NCBI RefSeq assembly: GCF_001425625.1
Contig: NZ_LMCP01000047.1
Span: 124,001-188,000 of the forward strand
DNA length: 64,000 bases
Reading direction: 5' to 3'
DNA from: Mesorhizobium sp. Root102
GTDB taxonomy: Bacteria > Pseudomonadota > Alphaproteobacteria > Rhizobiales > Rhizobiaceae
Under the pieces are notes generated by a model. It was not told the origin of the DNA, made no database searches, and saw only the letters and a program-made list of their open reading frames with translations. The first letter of the stretch is position 1; each line of letters starts with the position of its first letter. Below are positions 18,418 to 25,648 of the stretch, one piece after another. Position numbers and translations under genes: made by a program.

Positions 18418-18424
18418 TGTATCC

Positions 18425-18703
18425 ATGATCAAGTCCTTCAGGAACAAGGCGCTGCTGAACCTCTTTCAAACTGGAAAGACCGGCAAGATCGACGCCAAGC
18501 TGCACAAGCGCATTCTTGTCCGGCTTGACCGCTTGGAAGCTTCGGAGAAGCCGGAGGAAATGAACCTGCCCGGCTTCGATTTCCACCCGCTGAAAGGCTT
18601 CGATCCCATCCGTTACACGGTCCATGTCAACGGCCCGTGGTGCATCACATTCGAGTTCGACGGCAAGGACGCCGCCCGCGTCGATTTCGAGCAATATTAC
18701 TGA
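18425..18703 (+). CDS. higB: HigB-type toxin (RelE superfamily)
   Basis: A 92-residue protein with the HigB pattern: MIKSFRNKALLNLFQTGKT, RILVRLDRLEASEKPEEMNL, then a compact beta part with GFDPIRYTVHVNGPWCITFE and a terminal VDFEQYY. HigB toxins are ribosome-dependent mRNA endonucleases; the basic and aromatic residues near the C terminus normally form the active site. It is toxin-first, with the antitoxin gene 27 bases downstream, the standard higBA order. The frame is intact, and regulation is probably through the dyad overlapping its promoter. Confidence 0.92.
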   Translation: MIKSFRNKALLNLFQTGKTGKIDAKLHKRILVRLDRLEASEKPEEMNLPGFDFHPLKGFDPIRYTVHVNGPWCITFEFDGKDAARVDFEQYY

Positions 18704-18730
18704 GGCGGTCAGATTGGAGAAGTTCGACTT

Positions 18731-19039
18731 ATGACCGTGCACGAGCCGACGCGTCCTATTGAGCGTTGTCCCTCCCACCCGGGAGCGCTGCTTGAGGACA
18801 TTATCCCGGCAACTGGAAAGACCAAGGTGGAAATTGCAAATCTGCTCGGGATCTCCCGGCAGCAGCTCTATGACATCATCCGCGAAAAGAAGCCGGTTTC
18901 GCCGGCTGTGGCCGCCCGCCTTGGGAAGCTGTTCGGCGACGGCGCCGCGATCTGGCTTCGAATGCAGGCGGCTTTCGATGCCTGGCACGCAGAGCGTGAA
19001 GTTGATGTTTCAGCTGTCCCGACGATCAAGGTTGCGTAG
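18731..19039 (+). CDS. higA: HigA-type antitoxin (XRE family)
   Basis: A 102-residue protein with a helix-turn-helix at about residues 30-68 (KVEIANLLGISRQQLYDIIR, VSPAVAARLGKLFG), preceded by the conserved PSHPGALLEDIIP of HigA proteins. HigA binds and neutralises HigB and represses the operon. The C-terminal WLRMQAAFDAWHAER is also characteristic. A GGCGCCG/CGGCGCC hairpin at 19038-19058, overlapping the stop, may end the transcript, though it lacks a T-tract. Confidence 0.93.
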   Translation: MTVHEPTRPIERCPSHPGALLEDIIPATGKTKVEIANLLGISRQQLYDIIREKKPVSPAVAARLGKLFGDGAAIWLRMQAAFDAWHAEREVDVSAVPTIKVA

Positions 19040-19174
19040 GCGCCGCTCGGCGGCGCCTGAATAGAATATCAAACGCTGCCCGCAAAAATTTTCGACGGTC
19101 TGTCGGATGACCGCCACGTACCGCGTCCTTGGGATGCCGACACAATGATGCCGCTCAACCGAGGACAAAGCATC

Positions 19175-19348
19175 ATGTTCACCCTGTCATCCATGGGTCG
19201 CATCACCACCCGTTACATGCGAGCTTGCGCCCGCCATCGCAGCGAGCGCGCCCTGCTTTCCCTGCCGATCGAATTGCGCAAGAACATCGGCTGGCCGGAA
19301 ATCGTAACCGACGCGCAAAATGGCCCCCGGATCTGCAGGGCTCCCTGA
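19175..19348 (+). CDS. DUF1127-like small protein
   Basis: I take ATG 19175 (MFTLSSMGRITTRYM) because GAGGA lies eight bases upstream. The 57-residue basic product has RHRSERALLSLPIELRKNIG followed by WPE, which resembles the DUF1127/YjiS motif (a helix ending in a KDIG-like turn and a W/S-x-x-E helix start). In Agrobacterium, DUF1127 proteins influence phosphate and carbon metabolism, partly through RNA binding. The match is partial, so the family call is tentative. Confidence 0.5.
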   Translation: MFTLSSMGRITTRYMRACARHRSERALLSLPIELRKNIGWPEIVTDAQNGPRICRAP

Positions 19349-19397
19349 CCTATGCAGAAGGGAAGCTACGCCATCGATGCCGCCTGGCGACCGCCAG

Positions 19398-20018
19398 TCA
19401 GTCATGCGTATCGCCCGAAAGCGGCGTCGCCTGCATCGATACGCGCTTTTCGAAAACCTCGAACCAGCGCGTCAGCCGCGCCCGTGAGCGAAAAGGCGGA
19501 AGGTGACGGAACGCCATCCAGGACAGCGTGGTGGCCAAGGCTATGTGGCCGACATGGAGTGGCGCCTCGTCGTCCAGCGTGCTTTCGATCCAGTCGTAGC
19601 TCGCCTCGATCTTTTCCCGGTATCCGTCGGCGAGAGCAGGATAGCGCAGCTGTTCGGGCCTCCTTTCCGTCTCCCAGCGCAACGCTATGCCAGTCTGCGC
19701 CAGGCCCTGGGCGACCGCCTGCAGCCGCAACGCCTGCCAGCGCGCCTCGCCGTCCTGCGGCAGCAGCTTGCGGCCGTCATGCAGCGTGTCGAGATAGGCG
19801 CAGATGACATCGGAATCGAAGATCGGCGACGCGTCGGGCCGCAAAAGCACCGGGACTTTGCCGAGAGGATTTTCGGCGTAGACGCGAGCATTGCGCAAGG
19901 TCGGACTGGTCTCGTGATGAATGACCTCGAGCCGATCGGCAATGCCGGCTTCATGAGCGAAGACGAGCGCCTTGCGCGCGAAGGGTGAGTGGGTCTGATA
20001 ATAGAGGATCACTATCAT
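19398..20018 (-). CDS. Glutathione S-transferase family protein
   Basis: A 206-residue cytosolic protein with an N-terminal thioredoxin-fold GST domain (MIVILYYQTHSPFARKALVF, ENPLGKVPVLLR, SPIFDSDVICAYLD) and a C-terminal helical GST domain (ASYDWIESTLDDEAPLHVGH). The V-P-V-L and F/D-S-D motifs bind glutathione. The catalytic Ser or Cys is probably S11. No neighbour indicates the substrate. The last codons (LSGDTHD, then TGA) coincide with sequence resembling the end of a palindromic element (CTTTCGGGCGATACGCATGA), so the C terminus may have been reshaped by a repeat. Confidence 0.88.
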   Translation of the reverse strand: MIVILYYQTHSPFARKALVFAHEAGIADRLEVIHHETSPTLRNARVYAENPLGKVPVLLRPDASPIFDSDVICAYLDTLHDGRKLLPQDGEARWQALRLQAVAQGLAQTGIALRWETERRPEQLRYPALADGYREKIEASYDWIESTLDDEAPLHVGHIALATTLSWMAFRHLPPFRSRARLTRWFEVFEKRVSMQATPLSGDTHD

Positions 20019-20250
20019 CTCGGGGTTGAGGAGGCGTCGCCTGATCCATCTGTTCTAGCCTGCGAGCCGCTAGAATTGCGCTCTGATTGGGGGCCGCCGA
20101 TGCAAGTTCGTTTCACGTCTCTCGTTCAAACCCGCCGGCTGCCTGGCCTGTCCAAGGCCGGCCCGCCAAGAAAATTTCGCGGCCATGTAGGATCGCCGTC
20201 ACCTCACGCGTCCTGTGATTGGCAAGGCCAAACGCAAAGAGGAGCAAGAC

Positions 20251-20679
20251 ATGACTGATCAGACCCCCGTTCAGCCCGCGGCCAAAGTGCTCGGCGGATT
20301 GACCCCTTATCTGCAACTGGATGGCGCCTTCAAGGCTGCTGAATTCTACAAGACGGCCTTCGGCGCCGAGCAGGTCTTTGCTTATCCGGCGGACGAAAAA
20401 GGCCGCACCATGCACATCCATCTCCACATCAACGGCTCGACGCTGATGCTCTCCGATTTCTATCCCGAAAACGGGATGCCCGCCGTCAAGCCGCAAGGCT
20501 ACACAATGCAGCTTCATATTGGCAGCGACGACATCGACACCTGGTGGAAGCGCGCCGTCGATGCCGGCTGCGAAGTCGCCGTGCCGCTCCAGGTCATGTT
20601 CTGGGGAGACCAGTGGGGCAATATGCGCGACCCGTTCGGCGTCGAGTGGGCGATGAACGCGCCGGCGAAGAAAGCCTGA
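20251..20679 (+). CDS. VOC family protein (PhnB-like glyoxalase/bleomycin-resistance fold)
   Basis: ATG 20251 follows AGAGGAGC. The 142-residue product has the PhnB/YcdE-type VOC pattern: LTPYLQLDGAFKAAEFYKTA, FGAEQVFAYPADEKGRTMHI, LMLSDFYPENGMPAVKPQGY, and DDIDTWWKRAVDAGCEVAVP with a terminal WGDQWGNMRDPFGVEWA. VOC proteins bind a metal in a paired beta-alpha fold and act as isomerases, dioxygenases or binding proteins; the substrate cannot be read from sequence. The following DUF1428 gene starts 73 bases later, and such small stress enzymes are often clustered in rhizobia. Confidence 0.87.
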   Translation: MTDQTPVQPAAKVLGGLTPYLQLDGAFKAAEFYKTAFGAEQVFAYPADEKGRTMHIHLHINGSTLMLSDFYPENGMPAVKPQGYTMQLHIGSDDIDTWWKRAVDAGCEVAVPLQVMFWGDQWGNMRDPFGVEWAMNAPAKKA

Positions 20680-20752
20680 TCTATCGCCAATGGGAAGTCC
20701 CTCACCGGCTGGCGTCGGTGAGGCCCTGTGAACTTCCAGAAGGAGACCCTCA

Positions 20753-21106
20753 ATGTCCTATGTCGATGGCTTCGTGCTTGCCGTGCCCAAGGCAAATCTC
20801 GATGACTACAAGAGGCTGGCCAACCTCACAGGCCCTATATGGATGGAACACGGCGCGCTCGCCTATGTCGAATGCATCGGCGACGACGTGCCTTATGGCG
20901 AGGTCACTTCGTTCCCGCGCGCCGTGCAGGCCAAGGACGACGAGATCGTCGTCTTTTCCTGGGCCGTCTATGAATCGCGCGGGAGCCGCGATGCCGTCAT
21001 GGCCAAGGTGATGGCAGACCCGCGCTTGACACCCGATTGGGGGCCCATGCCCTTCGATATGAAGCGCATGATCTTCGGCGGCTTCCAGCCCTTCATGGAG
21101 CTTTGA
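20753..21106 (+). CDS. DUF1428 family protein (YbaA-like)
   Basis: A 117-residue soluble protein beginning MSYVDGFVLAVPKANLDDYK, with WMEHGALAYVECIGDDVPYG, KDDEIVVFSWAVYESRGSRD and PFDMKRMIFGGFQPFMEL, a full-length match to DUF1428. The family adopts a dimeric alpha/beta-barrel (ABM-like) fold and is of unknown function. AAGGAG is well placed before ATG 20753. Probably co-expressed with the VOC gene upstream. Confidence 0.9.
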   Translation: MSYVDGFVLAVPKANLDDYKRLANLTGPIWMEHGALAYVECIGDDVPYGEVTSFPRAVQAKDDEIVVFSWAVYESRGSRDAVMAKVMADPRLTPDWGPMPFDMKRMIFGGFQPFMEL

Positions 21107-21172
21107 GCAAGTTAGCGCAACGCTATCTGACTAATCGTAAGCCTTGGAGATTGACCTAAGCGCCCATCGCTT

Positions 21173-21355
21173 CGTCATCCTACGGCGGAGTAAGGAGCGA
21201 AGCGACGCGGCGCAGACCATAGGATCCATGCCGCGACGTCAAAGCGTTGAAAACGGTGAAGAATTCTGCCCCGTTGCATCCTTCGGTCGAGGTCACGGAG
21301 TGGATCCTCGGGTCTTCGCGACGGAGCTTCGCTCCTGCTTCGCCCGTGGATGACG
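21173..21355. repeat. Long imperfect palindromic intergenic element
   Basis: CGTCATCC at the left end (21173-21180) pairs with GGATGACG at the right end (21348-21355). Internal arms also match: GGCGGAGTAAGGAGCGAAGC against GCTTCGCTCCTGCTTCGCC, and AGGATCCATGCCG against a TGGATCCTCGG stretch. Length is about 183 bases, with no coding capacity. This is a MITE-like repeat of the type scattered through Mesorhizobium chromosomes. No target-site duplication was identified. Confidence 0.7.
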
Positions 21356-21391
21356 ATGTTGGAGCGCTTCGGCTAATCTGTAACCAGGACG

Positions 21392-23026
21392 CTAATCTAG
21401 CTTGTCCAGCAGCGGCTTGAGCCGGTCGCCATAGCGCTTCCACAGATCGACCGAGCCCTGATACATCGGCTGGCGCACCTGCGCGGCGGAAGCCGTGCGC
21501 ACCGGCCGGTCGGTCTCGTGGAAGGACAGCGCCGCATCATCCCAGGGCAGACCGAGATGGGCGATCAGCGCCCGCGTCTGGCCTTCCTGGTCGGCGACGA
21601 AATCCTCATAGCGCACATCATGTACGACGCCTGGCAGCACCGTGTGCCAATGCGCCATCATGTCGGTGTAGAGATTGTGGAAGTCGGCGAGTTCGCCGAG
21701 ATCGTAGCCATAGCGGTGGCTGTCGCCGCGGAAATGCACCTTGTAGATCGACAGGCAGGTCGCCGCCGCATCGCGTGCGCAATGGACGATCTTGGCCTTG
21801 GGCAGCATCTGATGCAGGAAGCCGATCAGCAGGAAGTTGCCCGGCATCTTGTCGGTGACATGCTTGAAGCCGGGGTAACGGCCATGCAGCATGTCGAGAT
21901 AGGCTTCGCCGGCCTCGGCAAAAGTCTTGTCGGGCATGTCGGCGATCCCTGCGGGAAAACCGCCCTTCATGGTCAAGGGAAACTGCTTGCCGACCGCCGT
22001 CTTCAGGATGCTGAGCTCGCCGGCGCCGTAAACTTGGGGATGGCTGGCGATGATCTGCTCGACCAGCGTCGTGCCCGAGCGCGGCATGCCGACGACGAAG
22101 ATCGGCGTGTCGTCGCTGATTGAGCTGGGCCGATGCTTCTCGAAGAAGCCGGCATCGAAGGTTGCCTTCATCGCCTCGAACTCGGCCCGCGTCTTGGCCT
22201 GGTCGTAATCGATGCCCTTGCGACGGATCGCATTGCCTTCGGCGAAATAATCGAAGGCCCGGCCATAATCCCTGAGATCGTCATTGGCCTTGCCGAGACC
22301 GAAAGACAACTGCATGCGCGACAGGCTGTCCTGCGGCGCCTTGGCATGCTGAGCCTCCATGCTGCTCAGTTCGCTGTCGCGCTCCTTCTGGCGCTTGACC
22401 TGCGTCAGCATCAGCCAGGCTCTCGCCATGCCGGGGTCGACGGCCAGCGCCTGCCGGAACAGATCGGCTGCTTCATCGAGCTTGCCCTTTTCCATCAGCC
22501 CGACACCGAGCCCGTGCAGCAGGTCGGCATCCCTGGGCCGGATCGTCAGCGCCTCGCGGAAGACGGCGAGCGCCTCATCCAGCCGCCCGGCTTCCTGCAA
22601 CGTTTCAGCAAGTCCTATGCGGGCGCGGACATGGAAGGGATTGCGCCCGACCGTGCCGCGATAGATCTCTTCCGCACCCTCGAACTGGCCGAGCTGCTTC
22701 AGCGATGAACCAAGATTGTCGCGCGCCACCAGTTGGTCGGGCCGCAGCGTCACCGCCTTGCGGAAGCAGTCGACGGCGGCAGCGACCCGACCGAGGTCGC
22801 GCAGCACCGTGCCGAGATTGTTCTGAAAATCCGGGTTGCCGCTCTGCAGGCGCACCGACTGTTCGATCAGGTCCAGTCCCTCGGCGCTGCGACCGGTCTG
22901 GTGCAGCAGCAGCCCCAGGAAATGCGCCGCGGCAGCGTGATTGGCCTTTTGCGCCAGCACCTGCCGGTAGATCGCCTCGGCTTCTTGCCGACGCCCGGCC
23001 TGGTGCAACTGCAGCGCCTGCTGCAC
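21392..23026 (-). CDS. TPR-repeat sulfotransferase family protein
   Basis: The N-terminal half (to about residue 235) contains several tetratricopeptide repeats (for example GRRQEAEAIYRQVLAQ, GRVAAAVDCFRKAVTLRP, GRLDEALAVFREALTIRP). The C-terminal half is a sulfotransferase: FVVGMPRSGTTLVEQIIASH is the 5'-phosphosulfate loop that binds PAPS, and CARDAAATCLSIYKVHF the 3'-phosphate site. The acceptor is unknown; TPR-sulfotransferases in rhizobia may modify surface polysaccharide or protein. The start is uncertain: GTG 23026 gives 544 residues, but the open frame continues upstream (RDQRRAAGAGARSGAGGQ) to a stop near 23175 without an ATG or GTG, so the true N terminus may be longer or disrupted. 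Confidence 0.85.
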   Translation of the reverse strand: MQQALQLHQAGRRQEAEAIYRQVLAQKANHAAAAHFLGLLLHQTGRSAEGLDLIEQSVRLQSGNPDFQNNLGTVLRDLGRVAAAVDCFRKAVTLRPDQLVARDNLGSSLKQLGQFEGAEEIYRGTVGRNPFHVRARIGLAETLQEAGRLDEALAVFREALTIRPRDADLLHGLGVGLMEKGKLDEAADLFRQALAVDPGMARAWLMLTQVKRQKERDSELSSMEAQHAKAPQDSLSRMQLSFGLGKANDDLRDYGRAFDYFAEGNAIRRKGIDYDQAKTRAEFEAMKATFDAGFFEKHRPSSISDDTPIFVVGMPRSGTTLVEQIIASHPQVYGAGELSILKTAVGKQFPLTMKGGFPAGIADMPDKTFAEAGEAYLDMLHGRYPGFKHVTDKMPGNFLLIGFLHQMLPKAKIVHCARDAAATCLSIYKVHFRGDSHRYGYDLGELADFHNLYTDMMAHWHTVLPGVVHDVRYEDFVADQEGQTRALIAHLGLPWDDAALSFHETDRPVRTASAAQVRQPMYQGSVDLWKRYGDRLKPLLDKLD

Positions 23027-23214
23027 GCGCTGGTCGAGCCCCAGCGGTGGCTGTCCCCCAGCGCCAGATCTGGCTCCCGCACCCGCTGCTCGTCTCTGAT
23101 CTCTGTTGATGGGAAACCTGCCGTGTTTTGTCCGCCTGTGGCGATCTAGGCCATCAGCGCGGCAGGTTCAAGGCTTCGCTTGGTATCTCGCCCTTCCCAT
23201 CGGGTTGCGAAGGA

Positions 23215-23439
23215 TCAGATCAGGCGGTTGGTCTCGGCGACCTGTCTGGCCCGCCTCATGGTGCCATCGGTATCGGCGATCGTTCGCCTTGCCGCCTCAT
23301 CGCTTCTGATGGTCAGCCGTGCCGACTTGACGATCATCGGCTTGCCCGCCGCGCCGGCGGCAATGGTGTGCATGGTGGTTGGCTTGATGATCGGGTTGAT
23401 CGCTACGGTCATGCCTCTCGGGGTTCTGACGGAAACCAT
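23215..23439 (-). CDS. Small conserved protein of unknown function
   Basis: ATG 23439 is preceded by GAAGGAC at good spacing. The 74-residue product (MVSVRTPRGMTVAINPIIKP, then HTIAAGAAGKPMIVKSARLT) is basic and has no membrane segment. I do not recognise a family. The minus strand is preferred over the overlapping plus-strand frame because of the ribosome-binding site and the more protein-like composition. It could be a stress-related small protein, given the cold-shock gene divergently placed upstream. Confidence 0.5.
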   Translation of the reverse strand: MVSVRTPRGMTVAINPIIKPTTMHTIAAGAAGKPMIVKSARLTIRSDEAARRTIADTDGTMRRARQVAETNRLI

Positions 23440-23764
23440 GGCTTTTGTCCTTCTGTGAATAATAAAATGCAAGTGCCGGGAAAATCGTCCCAGCGTAAAT
23501 CTAAGCAATTTTTGAAAGCCACCGACCCATATCAGAGTTTTCCAGATAATTACAGGGATCTATTTTTCTGCCATCGTCAGAGGTTTTCAGAAATCTTCTT
23601 GAACAATGAGCCTCATCGGCCTATATAAGCAAGATCGCTTTGGGCCAGAATTGGCATCTGGCGGCGTCAGAGGTTCTCGACCCGCCAATCTCTTTCCAAA
23701 TCATCGATACCGGGCGCGCGGCATATTCGCTCCGCGGCCATGTCTCATTCTTCGAAAGATCCAC
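23440..23764. other. AT-rich intergenic region and csp leader
   Basis: No gene is seen. The stretch 23460-23640 is notably AT-rich for this genome and probably carries divergent promoters. CGTCAGAGGTT occurs twice, near 23574 and 23668, as a short direct repeat. The last 100 bases are probably the 5' leader of the cold-shock gene; long leaders are usual in csp mRNAs. Confidence 0.4.
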
Positions 23765-23971
23765 ATGAACACCGGAACCGTGAAGTTCTACAATGGCCAG
23801 AAGGGCTTCGGCTTCATTCAGCCGACCGATGGCGGCAAGGACGTTTTCGTCCATGTCAGCGCGCTGGAGCGCGCCGGCTTCCCCGGCCTCGCCGAAGGCC
23901 AGAAGCTGCAGTTCGAGTTGGAGCGTGACACCAAGGGCCGCGAGTCGGCCGCCAATTTGCAATTGATCTGA
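23765..23971 (+). CDS. Cold-shock domain protein
   Basis: A 68-residue single-domain CSD protein: MNTGTVKFYNGQKGFGFIQP, with GKDVFVHVSALERAGFPGLA. The RNP1 (KGFGFI) and RNP2 (VFVHVSA) motifs that bind single-stranded RNA or DNA are intact. It differs from the two csp genes at 26152 and 26692 (N-Q-P and L-E-R-D variants), so it is an older paralogue. Acts as a cytosolic RNA chaperone. A terminator follows at 24056-24081. Confidence 0.95.
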   Translation: MNTGTVKFYNGQKGFGFIQPTDGGKDVFVHVSALERAGFPGLAEGQKLQFELERDTKGRESAANLQLI

Positions 23972-24055
23972 TCCGGCCGAATTCGATGAACGCTGACCAC
24001 GGATGTACTGGCAGCTCTCGAAAGCGGCTTATTTCCAGCGACTGCCGGAAATAGG

Positions 24056-24081
24056 AAAGCGGGGCTCGTCCCCGCTTTTTT
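24056..24081 (+). terminator. Rho-independent terminator after csp
   Basis: AAGCGGGG-CTCGT-CCCCGCTT followed by TTTT: a tight GC-rich stem with a T-tract on the plus strand. It lies 85 bases after the csp stop and separates it from the next gene cluster. Confidence 0.85.
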
Positions 24082-24115
24082 GCTTTCAGGACCGCTGCTT
24101 TGCACAGGTAGGACA

Positions 24116-24385
24116 ATGCCGGACCGCACCACCCACTCCATCGCGCATTTCGCTGCACCTTTCGTGCTCGGCGGACTGGAAGGGCAGCTGCCGGCCGGCG
24201 ACTACGACATCGATCACGACGAAGAGCTGATCGAGGGCATGTCGCGGGCTGCCTGGCGCCGCGTCGCCACCTTCATCCATCTGCCGGCAAGGGCAGTGAA
24301 AAACCCGCCCACCAGCCAGCTTGTCGCCATCGATTACGCCGAACTCGAAACAGCGCTGAAGCGCGACAGGGAGAACGCAGCATGA
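24116..24385 (+). CDS. Small acidic protein of unknown function, first of a cluster
   Basis: ATG 24116 follows AGGA. The 89-residue product begins MPDRTTHSIAHFAAPFVLGG, then has an acidic segment (YDIDHDEELIEG) and WRRVATFIHLPARAVKNPPT. I know similar unannotated proteins from rhizobia but no function. Its stop overlaps the next start (ATGA), so the two are translationally coupled. Confidence 0.65.
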   Translation: MPDRTTHSIAHFAAPFVLGGLEGQLPAGDYDIDHDEELIEGMSRAAWRRVATFIHLPARAVKNPPTSQLVAIDYAELETALKRDRENAA

Positions 24386-24666
24386 TCCGTTTCCAGCAGA
24401 ATGCGCGCCCGCGCACCGACACGCCCGCGCACCAGTTTGCGATTGGTCAGACCGTGCGCATGAAGAGCCGCACCGGCCTCGTCCAGAAGACCGCCGAACT
24501 GTTCCAGATCAAGAGCAGGCTGCCGGTCAAGGACGGCTCGCCGCAATACCGCATCCGCAGCGAGCAGGAGACCCATGAGCGGGTCACCACCGAAGACAAT
24601 CTCGAACCGGCCGACACCCCGGTTGTTGCCAACGACCCGGTTGTTGCTGACAGCCCGGTCGTCTGA
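24382..24666 (+). CDS. Small protein of unknown function, second of the cluster
   Basis: Overlaps the previous gene by four bases (ATGA). The 94-residue product has a short beta-rich core: APARPRTDTPAHQF-like start, FAIGQTVRMKSRTGLVQKTA, then LPVKDGSPQYRIRSEQETHE. The core (GQ.V..K...G......Y.I....P...G..QYRI..) resembles small barrel proteins of the type seen near rhizobial csp genes. The tail repeats NDPVV/DSPVV and is disordered. Function unknown. Confidence 0.65.
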   Translation: MIRFQQNARPRTDTPAHQFAIGQTVRMKSRTGLVQKTAELFQIKSRLPVKDGSPQYRIRSEQETHERVTTEDNLEPADTPVVANDPVVADSPVV

Positions 24667-24709
24667 GACCCCACCGCAAAGCCAAGCCAACACGCAGCAG
24701 GAGCACGAC

Positions 24710-24847
24710 ATGTCCAAGGGTCAACAGCGAAGCAACCGCGAAACGCGCAAGCCGAAGAAGGACAAGGTCGTGGCCAAGCCCGCCTCCCCGTTCGGCTCGT
24801 CGGTCAAACAGGCGGAGAGCAGCCTGAAGCCGAAATCGAAGGGCTGA
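24710..24847 (+). CDS. Very small basic protein, third of the cluster
   Basis: ATG 24710 follows CAGGAGCACGAC, a good ribosome-binding site. The 45-residue product (MSKGQQRSNRETRKPKKDKV, ending SSLKPKSKG) is lysine-rich, lacks hydrophobic core residues, and is probably disordered or nucleic-acid-associated. Small proteins of this pattern are widespread in Rhizobiales. It sits 43 bases after the previous gene, in the same orientation. Confidence 0.7.
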   Translation: MSKGQQRSNRETRKPKKDKVVAKPASPFGSSVKQAESSLKPKSKG

Positions 24848-24934
24848 CAAACTGGAGGGCGCGCCTCAAGCGCCCTCTCCGTCGTCCTCCGTGAGGCGGC
24901 GAACTGACTGAACAGACCCGCGCAATGCTCTGCC

Positions 24935-25168
24935 ATGGAGGCGCGCTTGAACTTCGTCATCGAGTTCTACCGGTCGCGCGACGCCGACGAAGCCACACTC
25001 GACAAGGTGTCGCTCGAAGCGCCGAATCTGCGCGCCGCGCTGCAGGGCGCCACCGCGCTGTTCCACACGCTGGCCATGCCGCAAATCCCCGATCGCCTGC
25101 GCATTTGCGACGAAAACGGCAGCGAGCTTTATGCCGGCCCGGCCGACGGAGCGTATCCGGCACCGTGA
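24935..25168 (+). CDS. Small hypothetical protein
   Basis: A 77-residue product from ATG 24935 (MEARLNFVIEFYRSRDADEA), with ALFHTLAMPQIPDRLRICDE and a terminal ELYAGPADG. The sequence is protein-like and uses GC-rich third positions typical of the genome, but the ribosome-binding site is weak and no family is recognised. It may be the fourth gene of the small-protein cluster. Confidence 0.5.
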   Translation: MEARLNFVIEFYRSRDADEATLDKVSLEAPNLRAALQGATALFHTLAMPQIPDRLRICDENGSELYAGPADGAYPAP

Positions 25169-25243
25169 CCAGCAGCGTGAGCTTCAATCTTCACGCGCTG
25201 CCTTTACCGATCTGATCATGTCCTGCGGACATCGCCCTGCCCC

Positions 25244-25648
25244 TCAGCACGGCCCGTCGCCAACGACACGATAGTCAGCGGCGCGGGCTTCGCAGGAATT
25301 GGGGAAGGTACGCATCTCGCCGTGCCGACGAGCGCACACCGGCGCATATTCGCGGGTGCAGAACGTCTGCTCTTCGCCGCTACCACCGCCGTCGCGGCAC
25401 GGACCGTCGCGCACGATGCGATAGCCGGCCCGGTCGGCAAGGCAGGCATTGGCGAAGGTCTGGCGGTCGCCGCCGCGCCGGGCACAGACCGGCTCGTACT
25501 GCTTGCTGCAATATTGCGGTTCGGGCCGTGGCGGACGCGGGCGCGGCCCTGGTCCCTCATCGACCACGACCGTGCAGGCGGCAAGAACTACCGACAGCAA
25601 CAGGATGGCAAAACCCTGTCGCGAAAAGATTGCCGCCAGAAATTTCAT
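25244..25648 (-). CDS. Lipoprotein with two Kazal-type protease-inhibitor domains
   Basis: A 134-residue protein with a lipobox (LLLSVVLAAC, lipid-bearing C25), a Pro/Arg-rich linker, and two Kazal-like units. Unit 1 has YCSKQYEPVCARRGGDRQTF and NACLADRAGYRIVRDGPC; unit 2 has FCTREYAPVCARRHGEMRTF and NSCEARAADYRVVGDGPC. The four-Cys C-x-PVC-x-NxC-x-GPC spacing fits a short Kazal domain, which inhibits serine proteases. As a surface or periplasmic lipoprotein it may protect the cell from host or own proteases; that role is inferred. GGGAGA precedes ATG 25648. The two units are clear internal duplicates. Confidence 0.85.
   Translation of the reverse strand: MKFLAAIFSRQGFAILLLSVVLAACTVVVDEGPGPRPRPPRPEPQYCSKQYEPVCARRGGDRQTFANACLADRAGYRIVRDGPCRDGGGSGEEQTFCTREYAPVCARRHGEMRTFPNSCEARAADYRVVGDGPC

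Noticed and set aside
18338..19174. Possible tRNA or prophage integration site around the higBA locus
   Set aside because: No tRNA-like TTCGANTC arm, integrase or direct repeat was found; the AT-rich patch is explained by the operator.
23180..23458. Hydrophobic plus-strand frame overlapping the small minus-strand gene at 23215-23439
   Set aside because: It lacks a ribosome-binding site and its hydrophobicity is a consequence of the opposite-strand codons; the minus-strand gene has a good start.
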